Shown: piece by piece, positions 1-7,250 of the stretch | How positions within the stretch are numbered: position 1 is the first letter of the stretch | Layout of the letters: every line of letters begins with the position of its first letter | Source of the DNA: an uncultured Alphaproteobacteria bacterium | GTDB lineage: Bacteria > Pseudomonadota > Alphaproteobacteria > Rhodobacterales > Rhodobacteraceae | DNA: 41,533 nucleotides | Assembly (NCBI GenBank): GCA_902586855.1 | Contig: CACIIZ010000007.1 | Coordinates: 1 to 41,533 of the forward strand | Direction: 5' to 3' | Notes under the pieces: generated by a model | What the model saw: the letters and a program-made list of their open reading frames with translations, nothing else | What the model was told of the DNA's origin: nothing | Databases searched by the model: none | Position numbers and translations under genes: made by a program

Positions 1-10
1 TTTCACTATT

Positions 11-544
11 TTAAGTTTGCTTCTGGACTTGAGAGTATTCTAATTCCACTGGAGTGGCTCGACCAAATATTGAAACTGAAACTTTTAGCCTACTATTTAT
101 TTCATCAACTTCTTCCACCAATCCAGAAAATCCTTCAAAAGGGCCGTCGACCACATTTACTCCCTCTCCAACCTCATACGAAATCAATGCACGAGGCTTA
201 TCGGCTCCTTCCTCAACTTGGTTTAAAATTCGCGCCACTTCTGAATCTGCAAGGGGCATTGGTTTCCCTTGCTGACCAAGAAATCCAGTCACCCTATTTG
301 TATCCTTGATCAAATGATAACTTTTATCGGTCATCTTCATCCTGACCAACACGTATCCGGGCATAAAACGTCTTTCTGATTGGATTTTTTTTCCTCGTCG
401 TACTTCGAGAACCTCTTCCGTGGGCACTAGAACCTGTTCTATCTCATTTTCTAGAGAATTCTGCACTATGGCCTCTTTAATGTTTTCTGCTACCCTCTTT
501 TCAAAATTAGAGAGCACACTGATGGAATACCAACGCATCACCAT
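11..544 (-). CDS. nusG: Transcription termination/antitermination factor NusG
   Basis: NusG binds the RNA polymerase clamp, suppresses pausing and links polymerase to Rho or to the ribosome. The 177-residue product has the usual bacterial length. The N-terminal NGN domain carries the family RFMPGYVLV signature near residues 60-68. The C-terminal third is a KOW domain (VVDGPFEGFSG around residues 131-141). The first ATG is preferred over the ATG two codons in because GAGGTG lies 8 bases upstream of it. The gene follows secE and tRNA-Trp on the same strand, the classic order that normally continues into rplK, which would lie beyond the left edge. The gene is complete in the window. Confidence 0.96.
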   Translation of the reverse strand: MVMRWYSISVLSNFEKRVAENIKEAIVQNSLENEIEQVLVPTEEVLEVRRGKKIQSERRFMPGYVLVRMKMTDKSYHLIKDTNRVTGFLGQQGKPMPLADSEVARILNQVEEGADKPRALISYEVGEGVNVVDGPFEGFSGLVEEVDEINSRLKVSVSIFGRATPVELEYSQVQKQT

Positions 545-695
545 TAATCAAACACCTCATAGCCAAACCGTTTAGCAGGGCCTATCTCAATCCACACTCA
601 CACACACAATGCCGCCCGCTAAATGCCAAAAACGTCCCCAGTGGGACGAATCGATTTTATTATAAGCAACGCTATACATCTGCTATTTTTATTAA

Positions 696-887
696 TCAAG
701 AGGATAACTTTAAAATAATATCTAAAATACTACTCGTCGCCGTATCAATTAGAAAAAAAAACAATGCTACTATGGCTGACATGATAAAGACCATTAAAGT
801 CGTGGTCATCGTTTCTTTCCTAGTTGGCCAGACAATTTTTGATACTTCGTTCCGCACTTGCTGCACATACTTTAGAGGATTCGCCAT
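696..887 (-). CDS. secE: Preprotein translocase subunit SecE
   Basis: SecE is the small inner-membrane subunit that clamps the SecY channel of the general secretion pathway. At 63 residues this is the short single-span form usual in alphaproteobacteria. An N-terminal amphipathic segment holds the family signature (EVSKIVWPTRKET, about residues 14-26), and one hydrophobic helix follows (about 30-55). It lies between tRNA-Trp and nusG on the same strand, which supports the assignment. About 150 bases separate it from nusG. I see no clear terminator or promoter in that gap. Confidence 0.95.
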   Translation of the reverse strand: MANPLKYVQQVRNEVSKIVWPTRKETMTTTLMVFIMSAIVALFFFLIDTATSSILDIILKLSS

Positions 888-935
888 TATAAAACTCCAA
901 AATTTCTTCTTGATTAGGCTTCGCTTCCTAAAATT

Positions 936-1011
936 TGGCAGGGGCTGAGGGACTCGAACCCACGACCCTCGGTTTTGGAGACCGATGCTCTACCAACTGA
1001 GCTAAACCCCT
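936..1011 (-). tRNA. tRNA-Trp (anticodon CCA)
   Basis: On the minus strand the sequence folds as a cloverleaf. The 7-bp acceptor stem pairs AGGGGTT with AGCCCCT, with one G-U pair. A D arm, the anticodon loop CTCCAAA giving CCA, and a GGTTCGAGTCC T arm follow. The discriminator base is G and the 3' CCA is encoded. tRNA-Trp immediately upstream of secE-nusG is a conserved bacterial arrangement. Confidence 0.96.
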
Positions 1012-1044
1012 TTAATTCCAAAAGTGTTTAATTAGTTTGTCAGA

Positions 1045-1078
1045 AATTTGCAAGTTATAAGAATTTGCAAGTTATAAA
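1045..1078. repeat. 17-bp tandem direct repeat, two copies
   Basis: Two adjacent 17-base units (1045-1061 and 1062-1078) share 16 of 17 positions. Each contains TTGCAA followed by a TTATAA-like stretch. They lie 34-67 bases upstream of the tRNA-Trp 5' end on the minus strand, where promoter elements would be expected. The duplication may therefore double a promoter or operator box. Nothing else gene-like was seen between 1012 and 1286. Confidence 0.7.
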
Positions 1079-1286
1079 GAGAACTAAACGAATTAGTCGC
1101 GCTATTTAACCTTAACCTGAACTAAGAACAGAAGGAAAAAATACAATTAATATATATAAAAAGCATTAACAAATACTTCTCAACCATTAAAATACTTGCA
1201 AATCTCTCGATTTTAAACATAAGAAGAACAGTTTCACAAAATTCTTAATCATAACTCTTGGAAAGAAAATCAAATAGGATGTTACT

Positions 1287-3023
1287 ATGAAACGCATACT
1301 GATTACCTCAGCTCTACCATATATTAATGGTGTAAAACATCTGGGAAACTTAATTGGTAGCCAACTTCCTAGTGATGTTTATGCTCGGTTCATGAGATCC
1401 TTAGGCTTTGAAGTCTTATTTATTTGTGCCACTGATGAGCACGGGACCCCTGCTGAATTAGCGGCAATAGACAAAAATATGCCAGTTAGTGACTTCTGTG
1501 AAGAAATGTGGGGCCTGCAAAAGAAGATAGCTGATGATTTTTACATTTCATTCGATTATTTTGGTCGGTCTTCGAGTAAACAAAATCATGAGTTAACTCA
1601 ACATTTTGCAACAAAATTATGGGAAAATAATTTCATTGAAGAGGTCGAACAAAAACAAGTCTATTCAATAGATGACAAACGATTCTTGCCAGACAGGTAT
1701 ATAACTGGAACTTGTCCAGCATGTAGCTACGACAAAGCTCGTGGTGATCAATGTGAAAATTGTACAAAACAATTGGAACCGACCGAGCTAATAAACCCTA
1801 AATCCACGATTTCAGGTTCAAAAGCTCTTGAAACTCGGAAAACTAAGCACCTTTTTCTAAAACAAAGCCTCCTAAAGGACAAATTAGAGAAATGGATTGA
1901 AACAAAAAAGACATGGCCAATCCTAACAAAATCAATAGCAAAAAAATGGCTTAATACTCAAGAAGGACTCAAAGATCGTGGAATTACCAGGGATCTTTCA
2001 TGGGGGGTGCCTATAAGAAAATACGGTAAAATCTGGCCTGGTTTTGAGGAAAAAGTGTTTTACGTATGGTTTGATGCACCTATTGCCTATATCGCTGCTA
2101 CCAAAGAATATTCTGACAAAAATAAAATGGAAGATACTTTTTGGAAAAGTTGGTGGTTGACTGATCAAGGTGCCGAACCCGTATCTTATGTTCAATTCAT
2201 GGCCAAGGACAATATCCCCTTCCATACAATTTCTTTTCCAGCCACAATCTTTGGATCTGGAGAAAATTGGAAACAAGTAGATTTTATAAAGGGATTCAAC
2301 TGGCTTCTTTATGAGGGGGGAAAGTTCTCAACCAGTGAGAAACGCGGAATATTTATGGATAAGGCGCTAGATCTCTACCCAGCAGACTACTGGAGATGGT
2401 GGCTTTTATCAAATGCGCCTGAGAACTCAGATACTGACTTCACTTGGGAAAGTTTTCAATCCACAATCAATAAGGATCTAGCAGATGTTTTTGGGAATTT
2501 CATATCTAGGGTATCAAGTTTTTCTGTTTCGAAATTTGGCAATAAAATACCGAGCTGCCAAACTTATGGAACACTAGAAATGGAGACTATAGAAAGGATT
2601 GAACACCACTACGGTAACCTAAAAGAGCTTATGCAAATTATAGAAATAAGAAAATCGTGCAACGAACTTAGAGCCCTTTGGGTAACCGGCAACGAATATT
2701 TACAAAAAGCAGCACCTTGGTCAATTTTCAAAGAAAATCCTTCAAAGGCAGGAATGATAATAAGATTTGCATTAAATCTCATTAATTTTTATTCTGTGGT
2801 TTCAGAACCTTTCATACCTTCTACCTGTATGCAAATCCAAAACAATTTTCGTTTCCCAAAAGTAACAACATTTCCCCAAAGGGCCACTTGTTTTTTAAAC
2901 AGCTTAAAGGATGAACAAGAAATCAATGTACCAGAAATTCTATTCAAAAAAATAACTGATGAGGAAAGAATTACTTATCAAAAAAGATTTTCAGGGATTG
3001 ATCGTGACGAAACTTTACTCTAG
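1287..3023 (+). CDS. metG: Methionyl-tRNA synthetase
   Basis: MetG charges tRNA-Met (initiator and elongator) with methionine using ATP. The 578-residue class I synthetase shows the HIGH-type motif as HLGN near residue 19. A zinc knuckle has Cys pairs at 143/146 and 156/159. The KMSKS-type loop is written KFSTSEKRG around residues 346-353. The N-terminus and the KFSTS loop resemble the zinc-knuckle MetRS of Caulobacter-like alphaproteobacteria, so I see no need to invoke recent transfer. There is no C-terminal tRNA-binding dimer domain. The start has AGGATG about 6 bases upstream. The last 9 bases overlap the convergent DUF2177 gene. Confidence 0.95.
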   Translation: MKRILITSALPYINGVKHLGNLIGSQLPSDVYARFMRSLGFEVLFICATDEHGTPAELAAIDKNMPVSDFCEEMWGLQKKIADDFYISFDYFGRSSSKQNHELTQHFATKLWENNFIEEVEQKQVYSIDDKRFLPDRYITGTCPACSYDKARGDQCENCTKQLEPTELINPKSTISGSKALETRKTKHLFLKQSLLKDKLEKWIETKKTWPILTKSIAKKWLNTQEGLKDRGITRDLSWGVPIRKYGKIWPGFEEKVFYVWFDAPIAYIAATKEYSDKNKMEDTFWKSWWLTDQGAEPVSYVQFMAKDNIPFHTISFPATIFGSGENWKQVDFIKGFNWLLYEGGKFSTSEKRGIFMDKALDLYPADYWRWWLLSNAPENSDTDFTWESFQSTINKDLADVFGNFISRVSSFSVSKFGNKIPSCQTYGTLEMETIERIEHHYGNLKELMQIIEIRKSCNELRALWVTGNEYLQKAAPWSIFKENPSKAGMIIRFALNLINFYSVVSEPFIPSTCMQIQNNFRFPKVTTFPQRATCFLNSLKDEQEINVPEILFKKITDEERITYQKRFSGIDRDETLL

Positions 3024-3416
3024 CCATTTGTGAATTTGGTAACCGACTACAGCCATAGTGCCAGAAATTGTTATCCCCCAGCAGGTATCAATATAAACCA
3101 GCTTTATATTCCAATCCTTTATAATCAAATAGTTGGTCAATTCATATGTCCCGAATGCTAGAAGCCCTAAAAAACAGCCCGAAATTAATGCAACTAAATA
3201 TGAGTCGGATCTGATCCCTGCTCGTGTGGCAAACCAATAAACACCAGCAACGTAAACAAAATAAAAAATCGCTGCTACCATAAAATTTGTATTCTCCCTC
3301 ATAAGGTGGCCAATGTACCGATGAAATAAGGGTTGCATTATATTCGTGAGTACTAATAATTCAGCACAAATGAAAAAAATGAGCATAGCGAAATAAGATG
3401 AACCAATCTGAACCAT
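3015..3416 (-). CDS. DUF2177 family membrane protein
   Basis: This is a small integral membrane protein of about 133 residues with four predicted hydrophobic segments. The sequence fits the DUF2177 family, including a conserved central YELTN element and a late DxxWG element. The biochemical role of the family is not established. I chose the ATG at 3416 because GGAG lies 6 bases upstream. An in-frame GTG at 3428 would add four residues but would overlap that ribosome site. The 3' end overlaps the end of metG tail-to-tail by 9 bases, so no terminator fits between them. Confidence 0.8.
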   Translation of the reverse strand: MVQIGSSYFAMLIFFICAELLVLTNIMQPLFHRYIGHLMRENTNFMVAAIFYFVYVAGVYWFATRAGIRSDSYLVALISGCFLGLLAFGTYELTNYLIIKDWNIKLVYIDTCWGITISGTMAVVGYQIHKWLE

Positions 3417-3541
3417 TTTTTTCTCCACAAAACATTACTTCTATTTTTGTTAAATAGTCTCTAATCAAAGAATTTAAAGGACAATAATATTCATTTGGAA
3501 TAAGATTCTAAGCATTCAACAGTGATCGAGTCATAAAACCA

Positions 3542-3565
3542 ATTTGCAATGTAAATAATGCAAAT
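3542..3565. other. AT-rich inverted repeat
   Basis: ATTTGCA (3542-3548) is repeated in inverted form as TGCAAAT (3559-3565) around a 10-base spacer. It lies in the 587-base stretch without a protein gene upstream of tRNA-Leu. It may be an operator or a weak hairpin; function unknown. Confidence 0.4.
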
Positions 3566-3630
3566 CTAAAAGGTTTATTCTCTAAAACAAATCTAGATTA
3601 TTTTGAAAGCATTAGTATACGCTTTGACCG

Positions 3631-3661
3631 TTTTGGTTAAGACCACAGAGTTAAACCAAAA
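3631..3661. other. Strong hairpin upstream of the structured-RNA candidate
   Basis: TTTTGGTTAA (3631-3640) pairs with TTAAACCAAAA (3651-3661), with a single bulged A, around a 10-base loop. This 10-bp stem is too long to dismiss easily as chance in AT-rich DNA. On the plus strand it is followed by A residues, so it is not a classical terminator in that direction. It could be a protein-binding palindrome or part of the promoter region of the adjacent RNA. Confidence 0.45.
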
Positions 3662-3711
3662 AATATTATAGACGTGACTACTAAATTCTTTCAGATAAAC
3701 AGTTTTGAATC

Positions 3712-3911
3712 ACATTTAACTGTATTTGTTACAAACATTCTTGACCTTCACGATGTCGTTTGGCATACCGAGAGCATACCTCAGCGAGTCGTCTGGTTAA
3801 TGGTAGTATGGCGAGCACCTGCTTGGAGTACGAGATGGGTAATGAATCCGCCCAGTAAACGAAGAGATTAGCTCGTTTCGTTTTGTACCGTTTGTAGGTA
3901 AATGCAAGTGT
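3712..3911 (+). ncRNA. Structured RNA candidate with 6S-like architecture
   Basis: About 200 bases fold into one long rod on paper. The closing stem pairs 3712-3716 with 3907-3911, 3721-3727 with 3900-3906, and 3730-3736 with 3890-3896. It opens into a large asymmetric bubble. The 3' side of the bubble carries its own hairpin (3857-3866 with 3872-3883). A terminal arm is supported by CCGAG 3768-3772 with CTTGG 3822-3826 and CATAC 3775-3779 with GTATG 3806-3810. A long closing stem, a central bubble with a 3'-strand hairpin, a terminal stem and a length near 200 nt are the hallmarks of 6S RNA (ssrS), which binds the sigma-70 polymerase. I identify it by shape only. The ends and strand are inferred. 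A 65-codon frame at 3674-3871 has no family features, and I do not call it a gene. Confidence 0.45.
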
Positions 3912-4003
3912 CTTGGGAAGGAGAGATTACAAAAATAGGTTGTATGATGATCAAGAGAATATGCATAAAAGTATAAGGAGATGACAATAGAAGGTATAAG
4001 TAT

Positions 4004-4090
4004 GCCCGCTTGGTGGAATTGGTAGACACAAGGGACTTAAAATCCCTCGACCTAACAGTCGTGCCGGTTCGAGTCCGGCAGCGGGCACCA
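4004..4090 (+). tRNA. tRNA-Leu (anticodon TAA)
   Basis: This is a class II tRNA of 87 bases with an encoded CCA. The 7-bp acceptor stem pairs GCCCGCT with AGCGGGC. The anticodon stem GGGA/TCCC frames the loop CTTAAAA, giving anticodon TAA. A long variable arm (CGACC TAACA GTCG type) and a GGTTCGAGTCC T arm follow. Its 3' end lies 26 bases from the convergent gene at 4117. Confidence 0.96.
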
Positions 4091-4116
4091 TAAACTTCAC
4101 AAAATATTGAAATTCT

Positions 4117-4806
4117 CTATCCAATATTCCTGTTGTCAATAGATGATTTTCGCAAGCCAAATATGCCAGAGCGGCTCATTCGTGGTAGCATAGTAAAACT
4201 TTCCATTAATTCCACAGAAATATTAAAATCCTTAAAAATATCAAATAGATTTCTCTGTTCTTCTAGCTCCCACATGACCCTTTTACTGCTGTTTTTTACC
4301 TTGTAACTATATCCGGGCGCCATCCTATTTCCTAATTCCATTTTTTTTGTTGAGGCATGTTCTATTAATTTCGATCTTGCTTCTCGCAAAACTTGTTCCA
4401 AGCAAAGTCTAGATGCAGTTTCTAAAAAGAGACTAGCTAAAGGTTCATCAATATCTTTGGAGAAAGAAGCTATAATATCATCTACTTCATTTCCAAGAGT
4501 CACAATAAATGAAATTAGGTGTGTGTCTCCAGCCAACATAGTTTCAAAAAGTGAACACCTGAATTCGATTCCTGAATCAAGAATTAATTTGTCCCCACGA
4601 AGCAATTTTATTTCTTGAATGCAAAAAAACCCCAAAGGGTCACAATATTCCTGGAGCCTTTCAATAGATTTCGCTGCCGCGTCCTGGACAACCGACTTTA
4701 TATGTTGATCTTTCCTGTAACCATGTACCCCGAGTAATTTAGTAATCCTGAGCTCAGGAGTAGAAAAAAAAATTTTTTCAAATGGTGACGTCTTAAACAA
4801 AATCAT
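4117..4806 (-). CDS. Stand-alone MetH activation-domain-like protein
   Basis: The C-terminal part carries the signature of the AdoMet-binding activation domain of cobalamin-dependent methionine synthase. RMAPGY lies at residues 161-166, followed by an ESFTMLPRMSRSG segment near the C-terminus. This resembles the E. coli MetH pattern RPAPGYP ... LTESFAMWPGASVSG. In MetH this domain supplies AdoMet for reductive remethylation of inactive Co(II)-cobalamin. Here it is a 229-residue free protein with no homocysteine, folate or B12-binding domains. It lies 7 bases downstream of the small PF13769-type gene and is divergent from a MetF-like gene, so a role in reactivating a split corrinoid methyltransferase is likely. 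The substrate is not shown by the sequence. It could instead serve another corrinoid enzyme. Confidence 0.72.
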   Translation of the reverse strand: MILFKTSPFEKIFFSTPELRITKLLGVHGYRKDQHIKSVVQDAAAKSIERLQEYCDPLGFFCIQEIKLLRGDKLILDSGIEFRCSLFETMLAGDTHLISFIVTLGNEVDDIIASFSKDIDEPLASLFLETASRLCLEQVLREARSKLIEHASTKKMELGNRMAPGYSYKVKNSSKRVMWELEEQRNLFDIFKDFNISVELMESFTMLPRMSRSGIFGLRKSSIDNRNIG

Positions 4807-4813
4807 CCCTGAA

Positions 4814-5101
4814 TCACTTAAGGACGGCTAAAGCATTACTTTTAATTTCCTCGTATTGTTCCTCAAATTCCCGCACCAGTTTATTAACGCTTTCCGTAAC
4901 TGGAAAATTAGAGGCTGGTAGCCTTTTACGTTTCCAATTTTGTAGATACTCATCTGTTCCAACCAAACCTTTTTTCATGGCAATTAGATCAACAAGCTCA
5001 CCAAAACGTCCAGATAGTTCTACTTTTTTAACGTGCTCTTTGTCTCTACCTTCAACAAGCGTTGGAATATCCTGCCAGTAAAGAACAGACAATTTGGTCA
5101 T
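4814..5101 (-). CDS. Small 'virulence factor' family protein (PF13769-like)
   Basis: This is a 95-residue soluble protein opening with the family pattern KLSVLYWQDIPTLV, followed by a mid-region GTDEYLQNWKR element. It fits the family Pfam names Virulence_fact, despite no direct evidence for virulence. From memory, alphaproteobacteria often carry such a gene beside MetF and corrinoid methyl-transfer genes, which fits this position. A strong GGAGG site precedes the ATG. It is the first gene of a two-gene minus-strand unit with the MetH activation-domain-like gene, which begins 7 bases after its stop. Molecular function is unknown. Confidence 0.7.
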   Translation of the reverse strand: MTKLSVLYWQDIPTLVEGRDKEHVKKVELSGRFGELVDLIAMKKGLVGTDEYLQNWKRKRLPASNFPVTESVNKLVREFEEQYEEIKSNALAVLK

Positions 5102-5131
5102 GTTTCAACCTCCAAAAAATATGTTGAGGAA

Positions 5132-5161
5132 ATTATATCAAATGTCATCAATTAATATCAA
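5132..5161 (-). promoter_or_regulatory. Predicted sigma-70 promoter of the corrinoid-related unit
   Basis: On the minus strand TTGATA (5161-5156) and a perfect TATAAT (5137-5132) are separated by 18 bases. Transcription would begin around 5125, leaving a leader of about 24 bases with the GGAGG site before the ATG at 5101. Confidence 0.5.
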
Positions 5162-5253
5162 CCTGTTTTAAGGCTCTTGACACAGTAATGTGTATAATTA
5201 CTCAAATATTATAACCTTTTTCAAACAATTAAAATGTTGACCAGAAATGTAAC

Positions 5254-5283
5254 TGATATAAGCTCCAGCTGAATAAAAGAGCT
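5254..5283 (+). promoter_or_regulatory. Extended -10 and overlapping inverted repeat before the MetF-like gene
   Basis: TGA-TATAAG (5254-5262) matches an extended -10 element. A TTGACC at 5237 is only 14 bases upstream, too close for a standard -35. The inverted repeat AGCTC (5261-5265) / GAGCT (5279-5283) starts on the -10 and spans the predicted start point, as an operator would. The leader to the ATG at 5371 would be about 100 bases. I found no match to the SAM-II, cobalamin or THF riboswitch patterns I know. Confidence 0.35.
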
Positions 5284-5370
5284 GACAGGGGAAACTCGTC
5301 TTAAACAAAATAAAAACTCTGAATCCTAAGTGATAAGTCATAAGCTTATTATGGGGTCAAAGGAAAGATT

Positions 5371-6294
5371 ATGATTTCTAATAAATCCTGCCCAACAGAA
5401 CAAAACAATGACGATGCTAAGCACATAGTAGAGATTCTAAAAGATTTTTCTTTAGAGACAACTCCTACTGCGGCGTTAAAAATTGACAATTTCTTAGAAT
5501 TTGTGAAACCTTCTACAACAGTTTTTATTACGTTTCTTCCAGGCACTAACTATAAGGAGACGATTGCTACCGCAAAAAAACTTCGCCGAGCAGGATTAAA
5601 CCCAGCTCCTCATTTTGCGGCACGGTCAATTGAATCAAGAAAGATTCTTGAAGATTATGTGGAAAGGGTCACCGGAGAAGCAGGTGTTAATAAAATCCTT
5701 ACGGTTGCCGGGGCTGGTAACAACCAGACTGGTCCATACCCAGATAGTTTAAGTCTATTAGAAACAGGCATATTTGACAGATATGGAGTAACAGAAATTG
5801 GTGTTGCGGGTCATCCTGAAGGAAGTCCTGACATTTCTAACGATGAAATTGGTAAAGCATTGAGATTAAAAAACAAAATTTCTACTCGAACGAATGCGAA
5901 CCTTTTTATAATAAGTCAATTTTGCTTTGACTCTAAAATAATCTTGAATTGGGCAAGAAATATAAATTCTGAGGGGAATAAATTACCCATAATAATTGGG
6001 ATTCCAGGTATAGCTAAATTATCAACATTACTCAAATATTCTATTTCGTGTGGCATTGGTAATTCTATAAATTTTCTCCAAAAACAAGGTAGCAAAGTGG
6101 TTAATCTAATCAAGAACCAGGCTCCGGACCGACTTGTCAGAGATCTAGCAATAGCCAATCAAAATTATGATGACACTGGTATAGAGGGGTTACACATTTA
6201 TCCGTTAGGAGGATTGAGGAAAAGTTCTGACTGGGCTTACAATACACTGGACGGCAATTTTAAGCTTACAAAAGAAGGTTTTAAAGTCTTTTAG
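5371..6294 (+). CDS. Methylenetetrahydrofolate reductase-like protein
   Basis: MetF enzymes are FAD-dependent and reduce 5,10-methylene-THF to 5-methyl-THF, the methyl donor for methionine synthesis. This 307-residue protein matches the MetF barrel in order: VFITFLPG strand, an RRAGLNPAPHFAAR segment (about residues 73-86), a GPYPDSLSLLETG segment and a VAGHPEGSPDIS loop. The last resembles a divergent MetF branch I associate with alphaproteobacterial corrinoid clusters rather than E. coli MetF. AGGA lies 6 bases before the ATG. It is divergent from the PF13769-like and MetH activation-like genes and shares their 269-base control region, which supports a joint role. Whether it is the main MetF of the cell cannot be told here. 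Confidence 0.78.
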   Translation: MISNKSCPTEQNNDDAKHIVEILKDFSLETTPTAALKIDNFLEFVKPSTTVFITFLPGTNYKETIATAKKLRRAGLNPAPHFAARSIESRKILEDYVERVTGEAGVNKILTVAGAGNNQTGPYPDSLSLLETGIFDRYGVTEIGVAGHPEGSPDISNDEIGKALRLKNKISTRTNANLFIISQFCFDSKIILNWARNINSEGNKLPIIIGIPGIAKLSTLLKYSISCGIGNSINFLQKQGSKVVNLIKNQAPDRLVRDLAIANQNYDDTGIEGLHIYPLGGLRKSSDWAYNTLDGNFKLTKEGFKVF

Positions 6295-6344
6295 AGAATA
6301 GAAGAAAAAAAACCAACCAACCTAATGACAAAACCAAAGGATCT

Positions 6345-7250
6345 TTAAGAAAAACACCATTTCATAATTGACTTTTGCACATGCAATCTATTTTCTGCTT
6401 GGGAAAGAAAAACTTTGAAAAATTGATCAACAACCTGCGAACTTATTTCTTTTTCTCGATAAAGAGGCATACAGTGAAATACGAGACTTTCTGGCTTAGC
6501 ACGCATTAATAAATCTGTGGTAATACTATAATCTTTCAAAAGCAAAGTACGTTGATTTCTATCTAAATTATTTTGATGCATTGAGAACCAAGTGTCAGTA
6601 ATCAAAAGGTCAGCACCTTTGACAGCTTTTTCTGGATCTATTTCATAACGGCAGTGCGATGACTCAATTGACTTAACTGGCATAACAGCTTTAGGACAAG
6701 AAACGGTAAATTCAAAATCAAACTTTTCTGCTGATTGCAGATAGCTGTTGCAGACATTATTAGAATCTCCCAACCATACAACCTTCTTTCCTTTGATCGA
6801 ACCAACGAGCTCCTCAAAGGTAAAAATGTCAGTTAACACCTGACAAGGATGGGAAAAATCTGTTAAACCATTGATAATGGGAACTGTAGAATTTTTTTCC
6901 AAATCCAGTAACTCATCATGATTGTCAGTTCTAAGGACAATCATATCCACATAGTTAGACAAGACCTCGGCTGTATCCGACATCTTTTCTGCGTTCGACA
7001 ACTGCATCTCACTACTTGAAACAGATATAGATCTTCCACCCATTTGGTTGATGCCAACATCAAATGAGAACCTCGTCCTGGTTGAAGGTTTCTTGAAAAG
7101 CAAAGCCACTATTCGGCCATTTAGCACTGGTTTGGCATCAATCTTCCCCTTTGGTAATTCAATTCGTGAAGTTTTCAAATGAACTGTTTCATCCAATATG
7201 ATCCTCAACTCATTCAAATTGATTTCGGCTATGTCTAAAAAATTTTTCAA
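6345..7250 (-). CDS. argF: Ornithine carbamoyltransferase
   Basis: ArgF transfers the carbamoyl group of carbamoyl phosphate to ornithine, giving citrulline in arginine synthesis. The 301-residue protein shows the carbamoyl-phosphate motif STRTR, the HPCQ motif, and the ornithine-side HCMP element in place of the usual HCLP. The ornithine loop normally written SMG reads SMH at about residues 223-225, an unusual change. The start is a TTG whose last bases overlap the argD TGA stop, and no ATG exists near the N-terminus. It is translationally coupled to argD. Confidence 0.92.
   Translation of the reverse strand: MKNFLDIAEINLNELRIILDETVHLKTSRIELPKGKIDAKPVLNGRIVALLFKKPSTRTRFSFDVGINQMGGRSISVSSSEMQLSNAEKMSDTAEVLSNYVDMIVLRTDNHDELLDLEKNSTVPIINGLTDFSHPCQVLTDIFTFEELVGSIKGKKVVWLGDSNNVCNSYLQSAEKFDFEFTVSCPKAVMPVKSIESSHCRYEIDPEKAVKGADLLITDTWFSMHQNNLDRNQRTLLLKDYSITTDLLMRAKPESLVFHCMPLYREKEISSQVVDQFFKVFLSQAENRLHVQKSIMKWCFS

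Noticed and set aside
1287-3023. metG as a horizontally acquired synthetase because of its zinc knuckle and KFSTS loop
   Set aside because: The same features occur in Caulobacter-like alphaproteobacterial MetRS as I know them, and base composition matches the neighbours by eye.
3674-3871. A 65-codon plus-strand reading frame inside the RNA candidate
   Set aside because: No recognisable domain, no ribosome binding site and Trp-rich composition caused by structured RNA sequence. It overlaps the paired regions of the RNA candidate, so it is treated as chance.
4814-5101. Reading the small gene as a toxin or true virulence gene because of the family name
   Set aside because: The name is historical. 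The neighbours are folate and corrinoid genes, and nothing in the sequence suggests toxicity or secretion.
5102-5370. Possible AdoMet, cobalamin or THF riboswitch before the MetF-like gene
   Set aside because: I looked for the conserved core elements (such as the B12 box and the AGCTAAAAA element of SAM-II) and did not find them. The simple AGCTC/GAGCT repeat overlaps the predicted -10, so it is better explained as an operator.
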